The translations under genes were made by a program, and so were the position numbers. Of a DNA stretch of 17,341 nucleotides, positions 1 to 7,948 are shown piece by piece; within the stretch, counting starts at the first letter, position 1, and each line of letters begins with the position of its first letter. The DNA is from Prevotellaceae bacterium UBA1746 (GTDB lineage: Bacteria; Bacteroidota; Bacteroidia; Bacteroidales; Bacteroidaceae), in contig CAJPJR010000043.1 in assembly GCA_905369775.1 (NCBI GenBank), positions 1 to 17,341 on the forward strand. The letters are read 5' to 3'. The notes beneath the pieces were generated by a model. The model saw nothing but the letters and a program-made list of their open reading frames with translations, was not told the DNA's origin and made no database searches.

Positions 1-126
1 GTGGTGTGGGTGGTGGGGATAGAGGTGGTGAAGGAGTATGTGGGGTTGTTACGTGGGGGTAAAGAGGGTTTTTGGTTTTAACAAGGAAAAGGGTGGGTTT
101 TGTGTTGGGCGGGGGGGGGTGGGGGA
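1..126. other. G-rich, C-poor low-complexity stretch without a gene
   Basis: No credible gene is visible from position 1 to the terminator at 267. The first 120 bases hold 62 G and only 3 C on the plus strand. Runs of three or more G at 91-93, 95-97, 107-109 and 111-119 could form a G-quadruplex on the plus strand. Read as minus-strand RNA, the stretch would be C-rich and nearly free of G, as in Rho loading sites. It lies just past the terminator of the TPR gene. Positions 127-266 are GC-rich and show nothing recognisable. Confidence 0.5.
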
Positions 127-266
127 GACGTTGGATGGAGAGTGGGCGAAAGTGGGGGCGCGGGCGTTGCAAGGTTTGCGGGCGGGGGCGAAGGGACGGG
201 CGGTGCAGAGCGAAACGCGGCGACATTCGGCGGGAGGGCGCGCGGCGACACGGCGCGGAGGGGCAC

Positions 267-300
267 AAAAAAGGCCCGACCGCGGGGAGCGGATCGGGCC
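267..300 (-). terminator. Rho-independent terminator after the TPR protein gene
   Basis: On the minus strand the arm GGCCCGA (294-300 complement) pairs with TCGGGCC (273-279 complement). An inner 4-bp stem (280-283 with 289-292) extends it, with one bulged base. Six T residues follow (267-272 complement). It begins 23 bp after the stop codon at 323, so it fits the end of that transcription unit. Confidence 0.85.
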
Positions 301-322
301 GGAGGGGGCTTGGGCGCGAAGG

Positions 323-2047
323 TCACTTGACTTTGCGCAGGAGTTCGGCGGCGTTGGCATCGCCCTTGGCGGCGGCCTGCGAGAGGTAGCGGCGCGCGAG
401 GGTGCGGTGGCCGAGGAGTTGGTGCGACAGGCCGAGGAGCTTGAGCGCATCGGGGGTGTCGGGCGCCAGGCGCGAGAGTTCTTCGGCGGCGGCCAGGGCT
501 TCGTCGCCGGCCGAGAGGTGAACGCACAGCAGGGCCTTGAGGGTGAGGGCTTCGAGGCGGAGTTCGCGCGTGTCGGCGCGGGCCGCCGCCGTGGTGTAGT
601 CGTCGACGGCGCGACGGTAGAGGCGGGCGCGCTCGGCCAGGGCGGCACGGCGCAGGAAGAAGGGGGCACGCAGTTCGGCGGCGGGCACGAGACGCTCATA
701 GTCCACGAGGTCGAGTGTGGCGCGCCGTGCATTGCCCATGCGCTCGGCATAGACGGCGCGCCAGGCCAGGGGCGCGGCGGCATCGGCGGTGAGGGGTTGG
801 GGCGAACGGGCCACGGCGCTGTCGAGCAGGGCCACCACGGCGCTGTCCGTCCCGCCGCTGCGCGCCAGGGCTTGGGCGGCGAAGAAGTAGGAGCGGAGCG
901 AGGCCTCGGTGCTGCGATTGACGCGCTCGAAGGCGCGTAGGGCTTCGGTGTCGCGGTGGGCACCGTAGAGCAGGATGCCGCGCAGGAGCCAGACGGAGGG
1001 GCGGGGCGAGAGACTGTCGGCGCGGTCGAGGGCGCGAAGGGCGACGGGGAGCGACCACGCGGCGGGGAGACGGAGGGAGTCGGCGCCGTTGCGGGCGTCG
1101 AAGATGAGGGCGGCACGTGTTTCGCAGGCTTGGCTGCGCTCGGCGGAGGATTCACTTTGTTGTTCGGCGCGGGTGAGGAGCGAATCGCTGCGGCGGTAGT
1201 CGGCGCGGGCGGCGTAGAAACGGGCGGCATCGCGGAGCACGTCGGCGCGGCCGGGGTGGGCGCTGAGGAAGTCGGCGAGGGCGGTGGCCACGCAGGCACT
1301 GTCGCGGCGGGAGCGCAGGAGCATGTAGAGATAGGTGTAGGCTTCGCCTTCGTCGGTGGGCAGGAGGGTGGGCAGGCGCAGGGCGGCGAGGTCGCTGCTG
1401 AGGGCCGAGACGGCGGTGATGCGCAGGGAGTCGACGGCCGAGGCGGAGATGGCGCAGAGACCGGGGGCGGGGGCATCGGCGCGCGCGGGGGCGTAGTTGA
1501 ACTGCGCGATGGCAGCCACCGGCGCGGGGGAGCCTTCGGGGGCGAGGAGGGGCAAACCGGCGAAGGCACGCCCGTTGTCGGCCGTGAGGGTGTAGTAGCG
1601 GTGCGAACGGAGGGCTTCGGCGGTGAGCACGGTGGTGGGGATGAGCGTGCCGCGCGGGGCGGGAGCGGGACTCACGAGGGTGAGGGCGACGCCGGCGGGG
1701 TAGCCTTGGGCGGTGAGGGGGAGGAACTCGTCGGCACGCCGCGGGAGATCGGTGGTGGCGCGCAGGAGGTCGAGCGTTTCGTCGGCACCGGCGATGCGCA
1801 GCACGCGGCCTTGGCGACGGCGGCTGTCGGTGATGAGGGCGCGGGTGGCACCGCGGAAGGGGGCGTAGGGGGCCACGAGGGTGCCGGCGGCGTCGACGAA
1901 GAAGCCTTCGGCATGGGCGAGCGTGTCGCCCGAGGGGCCGAAGGTGACGATGTGGGCCAGCGCGCGAACGGCGTCGGACGACGAGGCGGCGCGACCGAGG
2001 AGGGGACTGAAAACGAGGAGGAGGAGAGGGAGGAGGATGCGGGTCAT
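323..2047 (-). CDS. Secreted trypsin-like domain plus tetratricopeptide repeat protein
   Basis: The 574-residue protein starts with a signal peptide (a leucine-rich stretch at residues 4-18, probable cleavage near GRA-ASS at 18-23). Residues about 25-200 resemble the degenerate trypsin-like domain that Bacteroidetes place before TPR repeats. The segment EGFFVDAAGTLVAPYAPF corresponds to the strand that carries the catalytic His in active enzymes, but no His is present, so it is probably not a protease. Residues about 225-574 are Ala- and Leu-rich helical repeats typical of TPRs, for example near ARRYLSQAAAKGDANAAELL at the C-terminus. It probably acts in the periplasm or outer envelope as a protein-binding scaffold; the partner is unknown. 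The start is the ATG at 2047, supported by the signal peptide. It follows recN at 183 bp and has its own AT-rich upstream island and a terminator. Confidence 0.8.
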   Translation of the reverse strand: MTRILLPLLLLVFSPLLGRAASSSDAVRALAHIVTFGPSGDTLAHAEGFFVDAAGTLVAPYAPFRGATRALITDSRRRQGRVLRIAGADETLDLLRATTDLPRRADEFLPLTAQGYPAGVALTLVSPAPAPRGTLIPTTVLTAEALRSHRYYTLTADNGRAFAGLPLLAPEGSPAPVAAIAQFNYAPARADAPAPGLCAISASAVDSLRITAVSALSSDLAALRLPTLLPTDEGEAYTYLYMLLRSRRDSACVATALADFLSAHPGRADVLRDAARFYAARADYRRSDSLLTRAEQQSESSAERSQACETRAALIFDARNGADSLRLPAAWSLPVALRALDRADSLSPRPSVWLLRGILLYGAHRDTEALRAFERVNRSTEASLRSYFFAAQALARSGGTDSAVVALLDSAVARSPQPLTADAAAPLAWRAVYAERMGNARRATLDLVDYERLVPAAELRAPFFLRRAALAERARLYRRAVDDYTTAAARADTRELRLEALTLKALLCVHLSAGDEALAAAEELSRLAPDTPDALKLLGLSHQLLGHRTLARRYLSQAAAKGDANAAELLRKVK

Positions 2048-2050
2048 GGG

Positions 2051-2064
2051 CTACTATATATAGG
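2051..2064 (-). promoter_or_regulatory. AT-rich promoter-like island before the TPR gene
   Basis: Read on the minus strand this is CCTATATATAGTAG, placed immediately upstream of the ATG at 2047 in otherwise very GC-rich DNA. Similar TATATA islands precede coaBC and dnaN. No clear -33 element is visible. If it is the -7 element, the transcript would be leaderless or nearly so. Confidence 0.4.
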
Positions 2065-2162
2065 ATCGCGCGCGCGAGGCGGGCGGGTGGTCGGCGCTCG
2101 GCGGGCGATGGGTCGAGACGGTGGGGAAGGGCGGCCGGCGGCTTGCTGACATTCGGTGGCCA

Positions 2163-2220
2163 CGCGGGGGGCGCGTGCCGAGTGTGGGGCACATTCCGCG
2201 ACGGCGCGGGGGGCGCGTGC
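2163..2220. repeat. Short GC-rich direct repeat between recN and the TPR gene
   Basis: The 16-mer CGCGGGGGGCGCGTGC occurs at 2163-2178 and again at 2205-2220, a spacing of 42 bp. A small inverted repeat (GTGCC with GGCAC) lies between the copies. It occupies the 183-bp gap upstream of the TPR gene. No function is apparent. Confidence 0.6.
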
Positions 2221-2230
2221 GGCCGAGGGC

Positions 2231-3901
2231 TTAGGAGGATTGGGCGGCGCTGAGGAGTTCGCGGGCATTGGCGCGGGCGGCGTCGGTGACGTCGGTGCCC
2301 GAGAGCATGGCCGCGAGTTCGTCGACGCGGGCGTCGGGTGCGAGGCGGGTGAGCGAGGAGAGCGTTTGGCCGTCGCGCTGCTGTTTGGCCACACGCAGGT
2401 GGTCGGTGGCGAGCGACGCGATTTGTGGCAGGTGCGTGATGCAGAGTACTTGCACACTGCGGCTCATGCGGCGCATGAGTTGTCCCATGCGGCCGGCCAT
2501 GGTGCCGCTCACGCCGGTGTCGATCTCGTCGAAAACAACGGTGGGCAGGTTGCGACGCCCGGCCACGAGGGTTTTGAGGGCGAGCATGAGGCGGGCGATT
2601 TCACCGCCCGAGGCGGTTTCGGCCAGGTCGCGGGGGGGCATGCCGGGATTGGCCGAGAAGAGGAAGGCCACGGTGTCGGTGCCGCCGGCGTCGGGGGCGG
2701 TGCGGGGGCGGAAATCGAAGCTGATTTGCGTGTCGGGCATGCCGAGTTGGACGAGGTCGGCGCGGAGGGTGTCGGCGATTTCGCGGGCGGCGTCGCGGCG
2801 GCTGGCGGTGAGGGCGGCGCCGGCGGCCAGGGTGTCGGCCAGGGTGCGCTCGAGGTCGTGGTGGGCTTCGGCGAGATGCTCCTCGGCGTGGTCGATGGCG
2901 TCGAGACGCGCGCGGAATTCGTCGGCCACACGGTGGAGCTCGGCCACGCTTTCGACGTTGTGTTTGCGCTCCAGGGCGTAGAGTTTGGAGAGCCGACGGT
3001 TGACGCGCTCGAGGCCCACGGGGTCGACCTCGACACTGTCGGCCAGGCGCTCGACGTCGCTGAGGATGTCGTCGATTTCGATGCGGGCGCTTTCGAGCCG
3101 ATCGGCCAGGGTGTCGGCTTCCGGGCGGTGGCGGGCGGCGTCGCGCAGGTCGCTTTCGGCCTGACGCAGGAGGCTCACGACGTCGAACTCGTCGTTGCTC
3201 AGGCGCCCGGCGGCGTGGGCCAGCGACTGCTGGATGTCTTCGGCGTGGGTGAGGGCTTGGCTGTCGGCTTCGAGCTGCGCTTGTTCGTCGACGAGGAAGG
3301 CCGAGCCGTCGATTTGCTCGAGTTGGAAACTGAGGTAGTCGCGGTCTTGGCCGTCGCGCCCGGTTTGGTCTTCGAGTTCGCGCAGTCGGCGGACGGCGCT
3401 GCGGTGGGCGGCCAGCGCGGCGGCGTAGGTGTGGCGCAGGGGGGCGTTGTCGGCCACGAGATCGAGGGTGTCGAGGAGATAATTCTCGTGGGCGAGGAGC
3501 AAGTTTTGGTGCTGCGAGTGGATGTCGATGAGGTGTTCGGCGAGTTGGCGGAGCACGGCGAGGGTGGCGGGGGTGTCGTTGACGAAGGCGCGGCTTTTGC
3601 CGGCGGCGGAGACCTCGCGGCGGATGATCAGGGTGGAGTCGTCGGCTTCGATCTGGGCGGCTTCGAGCAGGGGCCCGACGGCCAGACCGGCGGTGTCGAA
3701 GGTGCCTTCGACGATGCACTTGCTGTCGGTGTGCCGCAGCACTTTGGCGTCGGCACGGTGGCCTTGGAGCAGACCGAGGGCGCCGAGGATGATGCTCTTA
3801 CCGGCGCCGGTTTCGCCGGTGATGACGGTGAAACCCGCGCCGAGGTCGAGGTCGAGGCGGTCGATGAGGGCGTAGTTGCTGATGTGAAGGTGGGTGAGCA
3901 C
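2231..3901 (-). CDS. recN: DNA repair ATPase RecN
   Basis: RecN is an SMC-like ATPase that acts in the cytoplasm on DNA double-strand breaks during recombinational repair. The protein has 556 residues, the usual length. The Walker A motif GETGAGKS is at residues 29-36, a helical coiled-coil region runs from about 160 to 380, the ABC-type signature SGGE is at 431-434, Walker B VVFDEID is at 455-461, and the switch histidine is in ITHLPQIA near 490. The open frame extends upstream, but homology begins at LTHLHISNYALI and the only fitting start is the GTG at 3899-3901. The upstream codons would overlap the DUF4835 gene. The DUF4835 gene ends 62 bp upstream with no promoter signal seen between, so the two are probably co-transcribed. 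The protein ends at the TAA at 2231. Confidence 0.95.
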   Translation of the reverse strand: MLTHLHISNYALIDRLDLDLGAGFTVITGETGAGKSIILGALGLLQGHRADAKVLRHTDSKCIVEGTFDTAGLAVGPLLEAAQIEADDSTLIIRREVSAAGKSRAFVNDTPATLAVLRQLAEHLIDIHSQHQNLLLAHENYLLDTLDLVADNAPLRHTYAAALAAHRSAVRRLRELEDQTGRDGQDRDYLSFQLEQIDGSAFLVDEQAQLEADSQALTHAEDIQQSLAHAAGRLSNDEFDVVSLLRQAESDLRDAARHRPEADTLADRLESARIEIDDILSDVERLADSVEVDPVGLERVNRRLSKLYALERKHNVESVAELHRVADEFRARLDAIDHAEEHLAEAHHDLERTLADTLAAGAALTASRRDAAREIADTLRADLVQLGMPDTQISFDFRPRTAPDAGGTDTVAFLFSANPGMPPRDLAETASGGEIARLMLALKTLVAGRRNLPTVVFDEIDTGVSGTMAGRMGQLMRRMSRSVQVLCITHLPQIASLATDHLRVAKQQRDGQTLSSLTRLAPDARVDELAAMLSGTDVTDAARANARELLSAAQSS

Positions 3902-3963
3902 GGCGATGGGGTTGGGGCGGTGGAACGAGTGGGGACGGGCGGCGCGCACGGCGGGGCGGTGCG

Positions 3964-4923
3964 CTATTTGCCGTCGCGGATGCGGTTCCAGGCGGGATTT
4001 TTCGAAGGGTTGATGCGCGAAAGGAGGTCGACGATGAAGTCGCGGTCTTGCGCGGTGGTGTGTCCGGCGAAGAGGCCCACGAGTTCGTCGGCCTTGCACT
4101 CGGTGAAGAGTTGCGGCAGCACGCTCAGGCGCTTGGTGTCGTGGGCTTCGGCCAGGAGGTGCAGGGCTTCGACGATGGCCACGCGGGCGCGTTCGGGGTT
4201 TTCGGCCATGTGGTCGAGCCCGGTGCGGTGGTAGGTGTAGAGCATGCGCCGGAAGGGTTGCATGGCCGGGTCGAGCCAGTCGGTGATGAGGGCGGCGCGG
4301 TTGTGCGTGTCGTCGAACGGGCGCCAACCTTTGGCCGAGAGGGTGAGCGAGCGGGCGTTGTTCACCAGGTCGCGGGCGTGGCCCAGCACGTCGCTCCCGC
4401 CCAGGGGCGACATCGTGTCGAGATCGACGCCGATGACGAAGTAGGCGTAGTAGGCCAGCAGGGCGGTGAGGTCGTTGTCGACGGTGGCGGGGTGGAACTC
4501 GAGCTTGTCGAACTCGGCGAAGCGGAAGTTGGCCGAGGCGTCGCGGGCGATGAACACCGGGCTGGTGTAGGCGGCGTCGAACACGGGGCGCGAGGAGCTG
4601 ACGGTGAGGGTGGTTTCGAAGGTTTGCGCCGAGGGGTCGTACTTGCGCACGTTGAAATAGAAGGTGCAGCGGATGCGTTCGCGGCGGGCAAAGCGCAGAT
4701 CGGTGAAACGCTGTTCGTTGAGGAAGTCGGTGACGGCGCGGCGCAGGGCTTCGAAGGTGGCTTCGTTGCCGGTGCCCTGCACGTGGCGCGTGTCGACGGT
4801 GACGGTGGCATCGAGTTCGCCGGCACGCAGCGTGCCGCTCCCCACGGCGAGGAGCAGGACCACGACGAGGGGGCGCAAGAGGGCGCCGAGCAGGCGAGAG
4901 GGGAGGGAACGGAGGAACGACAT
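3964..4923 (-). CDS. DUF4835 (PorD-like) exported protein
   Basis: The 319-residue protein has an N-terminal signal peptide (basic MSFLRSLPSRL, then a hydrophobic run to about residue 30, cleavage probably after TLRA). The mature part, starting GELDATVTVDTRHVQGT, matches the DUF4835 family that sits between coaBC and recN throughout Bacteroidetes. From memory, members are also named PorD and linked to the type IX secretion system; I cannot check that here. Family-like segments include CTFYFNVRKYDP, PVFDAAYTSPVF and LAYYAYFVIGVDLDT. The ATG at 4923 was chosen because it opens the signal peptide; the open frame continues 41 codons further upstream without likeness to the family. It lies 159 bp after coaBC. 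A secretion role would fit the T9SS cargo-type protease at the right end of the window. Confidence 0.88.
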   Translation of the reverse strand: MSFLRSLPSRLLGALLRPLVVVLLLAVGSGTLRAGELDATVTVDTRHVQGTGNEATFEALRRAVTDFLNEQRFTDLRFARRERIRCTFYFNVRKYDPSAQTFETTLTVSSSRPVFDAAYTSPVFIARDASANFRFAEFDKLEFHPATVDNDLTALLAYYAYFVIGVDLDTMSPLGGSDVLGHARDLVNNARSLTLSAKGWRPFDDTHNRAALITDWLDPAMQPFRRMLYTYHRTGLDHMAENPERARVAIVEALHLLAEAHDTKRLSVLPQLFTECKADELVGLFAGHTTAQDRDFIVDLLSRINPSKNPAWNRIRDGK

Positions 4924-5082
4924 GGGCGGGAGGATGAGGGCGATGCGCGGTTCGTGGTCCACGGGCGGGCACTTCGGCGGGACGTCGGAGCGGGCGTCAA
5001 TGGGCGACGCGGTAGTCGGAATCCACGGGCGGGCGAAGTTGCGCACAGCGTCGGGGAGGATGAGCGAGACGCGCCCGCAGCG

Positions 5083-6420
5083 TCAGCGCGTGGCGGGGCG
5101 GAAGGCGCGGTCGATGTGGTCGATGAGGGCGTCGGCCACGGCGCTTTTGGCCATGAGCGGGAGGGCTTGCGGCGCGGCGTCGGGGGCGATGAGCGTGACG
5201 CGGTTGGTGTCGGTGTTGAAGCCCGCGCCGGGGTCGGAAAGACTGTTGAGCACGATGAGGTCGAGGTGCTTGCGCGCGAGTTTGGCGCGGGCGTGTTCGA
5301 GCCCGTGGTCGGTTTCGAGGGCGAAGCCCACGAGCCACTGTGTGCCCTGCTTGCGGCGACCCAGATCGGCGGCGATGTCGGGATTGGGGCGGAGGCGGAG
5401 GGTGAGCTCGCCGGTGGTTTCGCGCTTGATTTTGTGCTCGGCGGGTTCGGCGGGGGCGTAGTCGGCCACGGCGGCACAGAGGATGGCGCCGCTGCACCGG
5501 GGGAATTCGCGCAGGGCGACTTCGTGCATTTGGCGGGCGCTCTCCACATCGATGCGGCGGATGTGGGGCGAGTGGGTGGTGAGGCCGACGGGGCCGGCGA
5601 TGAGCACCACGTCGTAGCCGGCGCGGGCGGCACTTTCGGCCAGCGCGAAGCCCATTTTGCCGCTCGAATAGTTGCTGATGTAGCGCACGGGGTCGATGCG
5701 TTCGCGCGTGGGGCCGGCGGTGATGAGCAGCCGCGGGCGGAGCGGCTCGGCAGTAGGAGCGGGGGCGCTCACCTCGGCGGGGCAGGAGCCGGAGGTGGGG
5801 ACGTCGGCCGGTGCTGTTGCGGCTGCGGGGGCGCTTGCGGCGCAGTCGGCAGTGGCGGGGGCGAAGAAGCGAGCGAGGGGCTCGACGATGACTTCGGGTT
5901 CTTGCATGCGCCCTTTGCCCACGAGGGTGGAGGCCAGAAAACCGTCGGCGGCTTCGATGACGTGCACCCCGCGGCGGCGCAGCAGCGCGAGGTTGTCTTG
6001 CGTGGCGGGGTGGGCATACATGTCGAGGTCCATGGCCGGGGCGACGAAGGTGGGGGCCTTCATCGAGAGGTAGGTGGTGAGGAGCATGTTGTCGGCGATG
6101 CCGTGGGCCATCTTGCCGAGTGTGGCGGCCGAGGCGGGGGCCACGACGAACACATCGGCCCAGCGTCCGAGATCGACGTGGCTGTGCCAACTGCCGTCGC
6201 GCCGGTCGAAAAATTCGCTCACCACCGGGTGCTGCGAAAGGGTGGCGAGGGTGAGGGGCGTGACGAACTCTTTGCCGGCGGGGGTGATGACCACTTGCAC
6301 TTCGGCGCCTTGGCGCACGAGGAGGCGGATGAGGGTGCAGGCTTTGTAGGCGGCGATGCTGCCGGTGATGCCGAGCACGATGTGGCGGCCGGCGAGGGGC
6401 GAGGCGGGGGCGGAGGACAT
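5083..6420 (-). CDS. coaBC: Bifunctional phosphopantothenoylcysteine decarboxylase / phosphopantothenate-cysteine ligase
   Basis: CoaBC makes 4'-phosphopantetheine from 4'-phosphopantothenate and cysteine, using CTP, in coenzyme A synthesis. The protein has 445 residues. The FMN-dependent CoaC half spans about 10-185: GITGSIAAYK at 17-26, the active-site His81 in SHVDLGRWAD, PASAATLGKMA at 95-105 and APAMDLDMYAHP at 127-138. The substrate clamp reads LVGKGRMQEP (166-175) and has no Cys where E. coli has Cys158; I recall the same in other Bacteroidetes. The CoaB half starts near residue 230 with LLITAGPTRERIDPVR, then NYSSGKMGFALAE (250-262), AAVADYAPAEP (316-326) and KIKRETTGE (330-338). An Ala- and Pro-rich linker of about 40 residues (187-227) separates the halves and is longer than I expect. 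The ATG at 6420 gives the usual N-terminus. Confidence 0.95.
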   Translation of the reverse strand: MSSAPASPLAGRHIVLGITGSIAAYKACTLIRLLVRQGAEVQVVITPAGKEFVTPLTLATLSQHPVVSEFFDRRDGSWHSHVDLGRWADVFVVAPASAATLGKMAHGIADNMLLTTYLSMKAPTFVAPAMDLDMYAHPATQDNLALLRRRGVHVIEAADGFLASTLVGKGRMQEPEVIVEPLARFFAPATADCAASAPAAATAPADVPTSGSCPAEVSAPAPTAEPLRPRLLITAGPTRERIDPVRYISNYSSGKMGFALAESAARAGYDVVLIAGPVGLTTHSPHIRRIDVESARQMHEVALREFPRCSGAILCAAVADYAPAEPAEHKIKRETTGELTLRLRPNPDIAADLGRRKQGTQWLVGFALETDHGLEHARAKLARKHLDLIVLNSLSDPGAGFNTDTNRVTLIAPDAAPQALPLMAKSAVADALIDHIDRAFRPATR

Positions 6421-6463
6421 GGACGGGTGGAGCGGAAGGGGAGGCCGCGGGGGCGGGTCTTCC

Positions 6464-6477
6464 TTATTATATATAGA
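6464..6477 (-). promoter_or_regulatory. AT-rich promoter-like island before coaBC
   Basis: On the minus strand the core is TCTATATATAATAA, about 45 bp upstream of the coaBC ATG, in a stretch otherwise made almost wholly of G and C. It resembles the islands before dnaN and the TPR gene and is a plausible -7 region for a coaBC, DUF4835 and recN operon. A -33 element is not evident. Confidence 0.4.
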
Positions 6478-6673
6478 GGGGACGGGAGTGGGGGCGAGGA
6501 CCGCGGGCGGGACGGGCCTTCGCGGGGACGAAAAAGGGGGGCGTTTTCCGTCGGCGGCGGGGAACTTTGGCCGCAGACTCGCGGGTTTTCGGCCTGCGGC
6601 GCGGTGGGGCACGGCGGTCGGTGGGTCACTGCGCGGGGTGCACGGGGGCTTGCGCCTGCGGGGTGCGCAAACG

Positions 6674-6720
6674 CCCCCCGTCGGCCCTCGAACCCGAGAG
6701 TACCGGAGGCCGACGTGGGG
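6674..6720. repeat. Strong inverted repeat downstream of dnaN
   Basis: CGTCGGCC (6679-6686) pairs with GGCCGACG (6708-6715). After one mismatch, four more C-G pairs extend the stem outwards. The loop contains its own small hairpin (CTCG with CGAG, 6687-6698). It lies about 95 bp past the dnaN stop. There is no T run on either side, so it is not a classical terminator, but it could stabilise or end the dnaN transcript. Confidence 0.55.
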
Positions 6721-6814
6721 TGGACGTGGGGGTGTGTGCGCTGCGCGCGGGGGCTTGCGGCCGCCGGGAGGGGGTGCGCCGAGAGGGCACACGGTGTGGC
6801 GCGCAGGGAGGGGC

Positions 6815-7939
6815 TTAGTCGTTGAGCATCATGGGCATGAGGAGCATGAGCACGTGCTCGTTGTCCTGCTGTTCGGCGGGCACGATGATGCCGGCGCGCG
6901 AGGGGTCGGCGAGCTGCACGACGATCTCTTCGCCCTCGAGGTTGTTGAGCAGTTCCATGAGCAGGGTGCCTTTGAAGCCGATGTTCATGGGTTGGCCTTC
7001 ATATTGGCAGCCGAGGGCTTCTTCGCCGGAGCGTCCGTAGTCGGCGTCGCGGGTGGAGAGGACGAGGCGTCCGGCTTCGATGTGGAGCTTGACGAGGGGG
7101 CTGCCGGCGTTGGAGAAGATGAGCACGCGGCGCAGGGCGGCGATCATCGCGGTGCGGTTGAGCGTGACGAGGTTGGGGTTGTCTTTGGGGATGACGCTGT
7201 TGTAGTTGGGGAACTTCCCTTCGATGAGTCGGCAGGAGAGGTCGTAGCACTCAGAAGCGATGACGGCGTTGCGACCGTTGAAGCGAATGGTGACGTCGCC
7301 CACTTCTTTCTGCAGGATGTTGCGCACGATGTTGGCCGGTTTCTTGTGCAGGATGAAGGAGGCGGGGGTGTCGGTGGTGACATCGAGCAGGCGGGTGCAG
7401 GAGAGTTTGCGGCCGTCGGAAGCCACCACGGCGAGGCCGTCGGTGTTGAAGTCGAAGAACACGCCGTTCATCACGGGGCGCAGGGGATCGTCGGCGGCGG
7501 CGAAGAGCGCGCGGTTGATGCCCGAGAAGAGGCGCGCAGCGTCGGCGCCCAGGGTCGAGATCTCACCTTCGAGGTCGGGGGTGAGGGGATATTCCTGTGC
7601 GTTTTGCCCCACGAGGTTGTAGTGCCCGTTTTGGTAGGTGACGGTGATGTCGAGATTGTCGGGGTCGACGGTGAATTCGAGCGGCTGTTCGGGGATTTCC
7701 TTGATGGCGTCCTGGATGGTTTTGGCGTTGACGGTGAAGTCGATCGGGCCGTCGCTCTCGATGAGTTCGAGGGTGGTGTGGAGGGTGAGCTCGCTGTCGG
7801 AGGCGGTGAGCTCGAGGTGGTTGTCGTGGACTTGGAAGAGGAAATTGTCCAGGATGGGCATGCTGTTTTTCGAAGCGATGACGCGACCGAGGGTCTGGAG
7901 GCGCTGCGAGAGGATGCTGCTGGAGATGGCGAACTTCAT
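6815..7939 (-). CDS. dnaN: DNA polymerase III beta subunit (sliding clamp)
   Basis: The beta clamp forms a ring dimer around DNA and tethers the replicative polymerase and other repair and replication proteins. The protein has 374 residues, the family's normal length, with three repeated clamp domains. The N-terminus MKFAISSSILSQRLQTL, the segment SKNSMPILDNFLFQV, the domain-1 strand ELTASDSELTLHT and the C-terminal EHVLMLLMPMML are typical of Bacteroidetes clamps. The start is the ATG at 7939. Tandem promoter-like elements lie about 170-210 bp upstream and an AT-rich island directly upstream. coaBC follows after a 394-bp gap. dnaA is not in the window. Confidence 0.97.
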   Translation of the reverse strand: MKFAISSSILSQRLQTLGRVIASKNSMPILDNFLFQVHDNHLELTASDSELTLHTTLELIESDGPIDFTVNAKTIQDAIKEIPEQPLEFTVDPDNLDITVTYQNGHYNLVGQNAQEYPLTPDLEGEISTLGADAARLFSGINRALFAAADDPLRPVMNGVFFDFNTDGLAVVASDGRKLSCTRLLDVTTDTPASFILHKKPANIVRNILQKEVGDVTIRFNGRNAVIASECYDLSCRLIEGKFPNYNSVIPKDNPNLVTLNRTAMIAALRRVLIFSNAGSPLVKLHIEAGRLVLSTRDADYGRSGEEALGCQYEGQPMNIGFKGTLLMELLNNLEGEEIVVQLADPSRAGIIVPAEQQDNEHVLMLLMPMMLND

Positions 7940-7948
7940 ATGGTGGGC

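Larger units (their letters stand above)
6421..6814. other. 394-bp gap between dnaN and coaBC without a gene
   Basis: No frame here shows a recognisable protein; the open frames encode Pro-, Arg- and Gly-rich low complexity. In many Bacteroidales I expect a DNA polymerase III epsilon-like exonuclease gene at this place, and no remnant of one (no DExD-type exonuclease motif) is visible. The gap holds an AT-rich island near coaBC and a strong inverted repeat, listed separately. Confidence 0.6.

Noticed and set aside
2156..4234. Plus-strand open frame of 692 codons opposite recN
   Set aside because: Its composition mirrors recN codons; recN has all ATPase motifs, the shadow has none.
6674..6720. 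tRNA-like T-arm (GGGTTCGAG on the minus strand)
   Set aside because: Only a small hairpin fits; no acceptor, D or anticodon arms can be drawn around it.
4048..6825. Very long plus-strand open frame (925 codons) across coaBC and the DUF4835 gene
   Set aside because: It is Gly-, Val- and Glu-rich with no domain, and is the expected shadow of GC-rich genes on the other strand, which have clear homology.
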